DNA of 7,687 nt. Origin: Candidatus Cellulosilyticum pullistercoris (GTDB lineage: Bacteria; Bacillota; Clostridia; Lachnospirales; Cellulosilyticaceae). Below the pieces are notes generated by a model. That model made no database searches. It saw only the letters and a list, made by a program, of their open reading frames with translations, and was not told where the DNA came from. The translations under genes were made by a program, and so were the position numbers. Position 1 is the stretch's first letter. The number at the start of each line of letters is the position of its first letter. Positions 6,909 through 7,687 of this stretch are shown piece after piece. The stretch is from assembly GCA_018883705.1 (NCBI GenBank), contig JAHLFQ010000154.1, forward strand, positions 1 to 7,687, given 5' to 3'.

Positions 6909-7687
6909 ATGGCTCAAATAATTGATGGTAAGATGATAGCAACTCAAATTAAAGATGAATTAAAGGAAGAAGTTAATAAGTTAGAAGCACAAGGGATTTT
7001 CCCAGGTCTTGCAGTTATATTAGTAGGAAATAATAGTGCTTCGCAGGTTTACGTTAAAAATAAAAAGACAGCTTGTGAGTATATAGGTATTAAATCATTT
7101 AGTTATGAACTTCCAGAAGAAACCAGTGAACAAGAATTACTGGAACTTATTGATACTTTAAATCATGATGAAGCAGTAAGTGGAATTTTAGTTCAATTAC
7201 CGCTTCCAAAACATATGGATGAAAATAAAGTGATTTTAGCAATTGATCCAAAAAAAGATGTGGATGGTTTTCATCCTCAAAATGTTGGGGCACTTTGTGT
7301 GGGACTATCTGGATTTATTTCATGTACTCCTGCTGGTGTCATTGAACTTCTTAAAAGGAGTCATGTTGAGATTGCAGGAAAACATTGTGTTATAGTGGGT
7401 AGAAGCAATATTGTTGGTAAGCCTGTAAGCTTGCTTTTATTACGAGAACATGGTACAGTTACTATTTGTCACTCTAAGACAAAAAATTTAACAGAGCATT
7501 TAAAGCAAGCAGACATTGTTATTGCAGCTGTAGGGATTCCAAAAATGATTCAAGGAAATCAGCTAAAAAAAGGAGCAGTTGTTATTGATGTAGGAATAAA
7601 TCGCGATGAAACAGGTAAGTTATGTGGCGATGTAGACTTTGCAAGTTGTGAAGAAGTAGCTTCATATATCACACCCGTACCAGGTGG
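6909..7687 (+). CDS. folD: FolD bifunctional methylene-THF dehydrogenase/cyclohydrolase (3' partial)
   Basis: An open frame of 259 codons runs to the window edge without a stop; the family is usually about 280-285 residues, so only the last 20-25 are missing. The enzyme interconverts 10-formyl-, 5,10-methenyl- and 5,10-methylene-tetrahydrofolate, taking up the product of fhs. Visible motifs are the catalytic-site SxxYxxxK with Tyr48 and Lys52, ILVQLPLP (93-100), DVDGFHP (117-123), the nucleotide-binding GRSNIVGKP (164-172) and, at the end, the beginning of the TPVPGG signature. AGGGGAG (6895-6901) lies seven bases before the ATG, and the 48-base gap after fhs shows no terminator, so the two are probably one operon. 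NADP or NAD preference cannot be told from what is visible. Confidence 0.95.
   Translation, partial: MAQIIDGKMIATQIKDELKEEVNKLEAQGIFPGLAVILVGNNSASQVYVKNKKTACEYIGIKSFSYELPEETSEQELLELIDTLNHDEAVSGILVQLPLPKHMDENKVILAIDPKKDVDGFHPQNVGALCVGLSGFISCTPAGVIELLKRSHVEIAGKHCVIVGRSNIVGKPVSLLLLREHGTVTICHSKTKNLTEHLKQADIVIAAVGIPKMIQGNQLKKGAVVIDVGINRDETGKLCGDVDFASCEEVASYITPVPG

Noticed and set aside
1..7687. CRISPR arrays, insertion sequences, tRNA or rRNA genes, phage or plasmid genes
   Set aside because: No repeat-spacer pattern, transposase, terminal inverted repeats or RNA-gene sequence was recognised; nearly all of the window is conserved chromosomal coding sequence.

Overview
The window is low-GC, gene-dense DNA with every recognisable gene on the + strand, strong AAAGGAG-type ribosome binding sites and short gaps. 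The gene set and order (diaminopimelate-type aspartokinase, ClpP-like TepA, YlzJ-like protein, SpoIIIE/FtsK translocase) is a clear Bacillota signature. It resembles a trimmed version of the B. subtilis dapG-dapA-rnjB-tepA-ylzJ-spoIIIE neighbourhood. The TSCPD mini-protein and the fhs-folD pair point to an anaerobic, probably spore-capable Clostridia member. That taxonomic placement is inference from gene content; no rRNA is present to settle it.

Layout. Positions 1-107 are non-coding and hold a perfect 11-bp inverted repeat (59-69/89-99), a likely terminator that also carries a possible -35 element. Next come a small four-cysteine TSCPD-domain protein (171-413), an aspartate kinase of the DapG type (511-1713), a ClpP-like serine peptidase TepA (1819-2580) and a YlzJ-like protein (2577-2789) that overlaps tepA by four bases. 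A strong intrinsic terminator (2796-2830) follows. The second block is ftsK/spoIIIE (2874-5162), fhs (5190-6860) and folD (6909 to the window end). folD is cut by the window edge about 20-25 residues short of its usual C-terminus and has no stop inside the window.

How the genes fit together. Aspartokinase opens the route to meso-diaminopimelate, needed for peptidoglycan, lysine and spore dipicolinate. TepA-family proteases are linked in Bacillus to spore outgrowth, and SpoIIIE/FtsK pumps DNA across the division or sporulation septum, so the first five genes have a cell-envelope/division/sporulation theme. fhs and folD form the formate to 5,10-methylene-tetrahydrofolate branch of one-carbon metabolism; the 27-base gap between ftsK and fhs suggests they share the ftsK transcript.

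I found no previously undescribed system here. This is mostly core chromosome. The items most worth a second look are the overlapping RNA-pairing options around the tepA start, the inverted and direct repeats ahead of the TSCPD gene, the uncharacterised TSCPD and YlzJ-like proteins, and the fusion of a division gene with a one-carbon module in one apparent operon.
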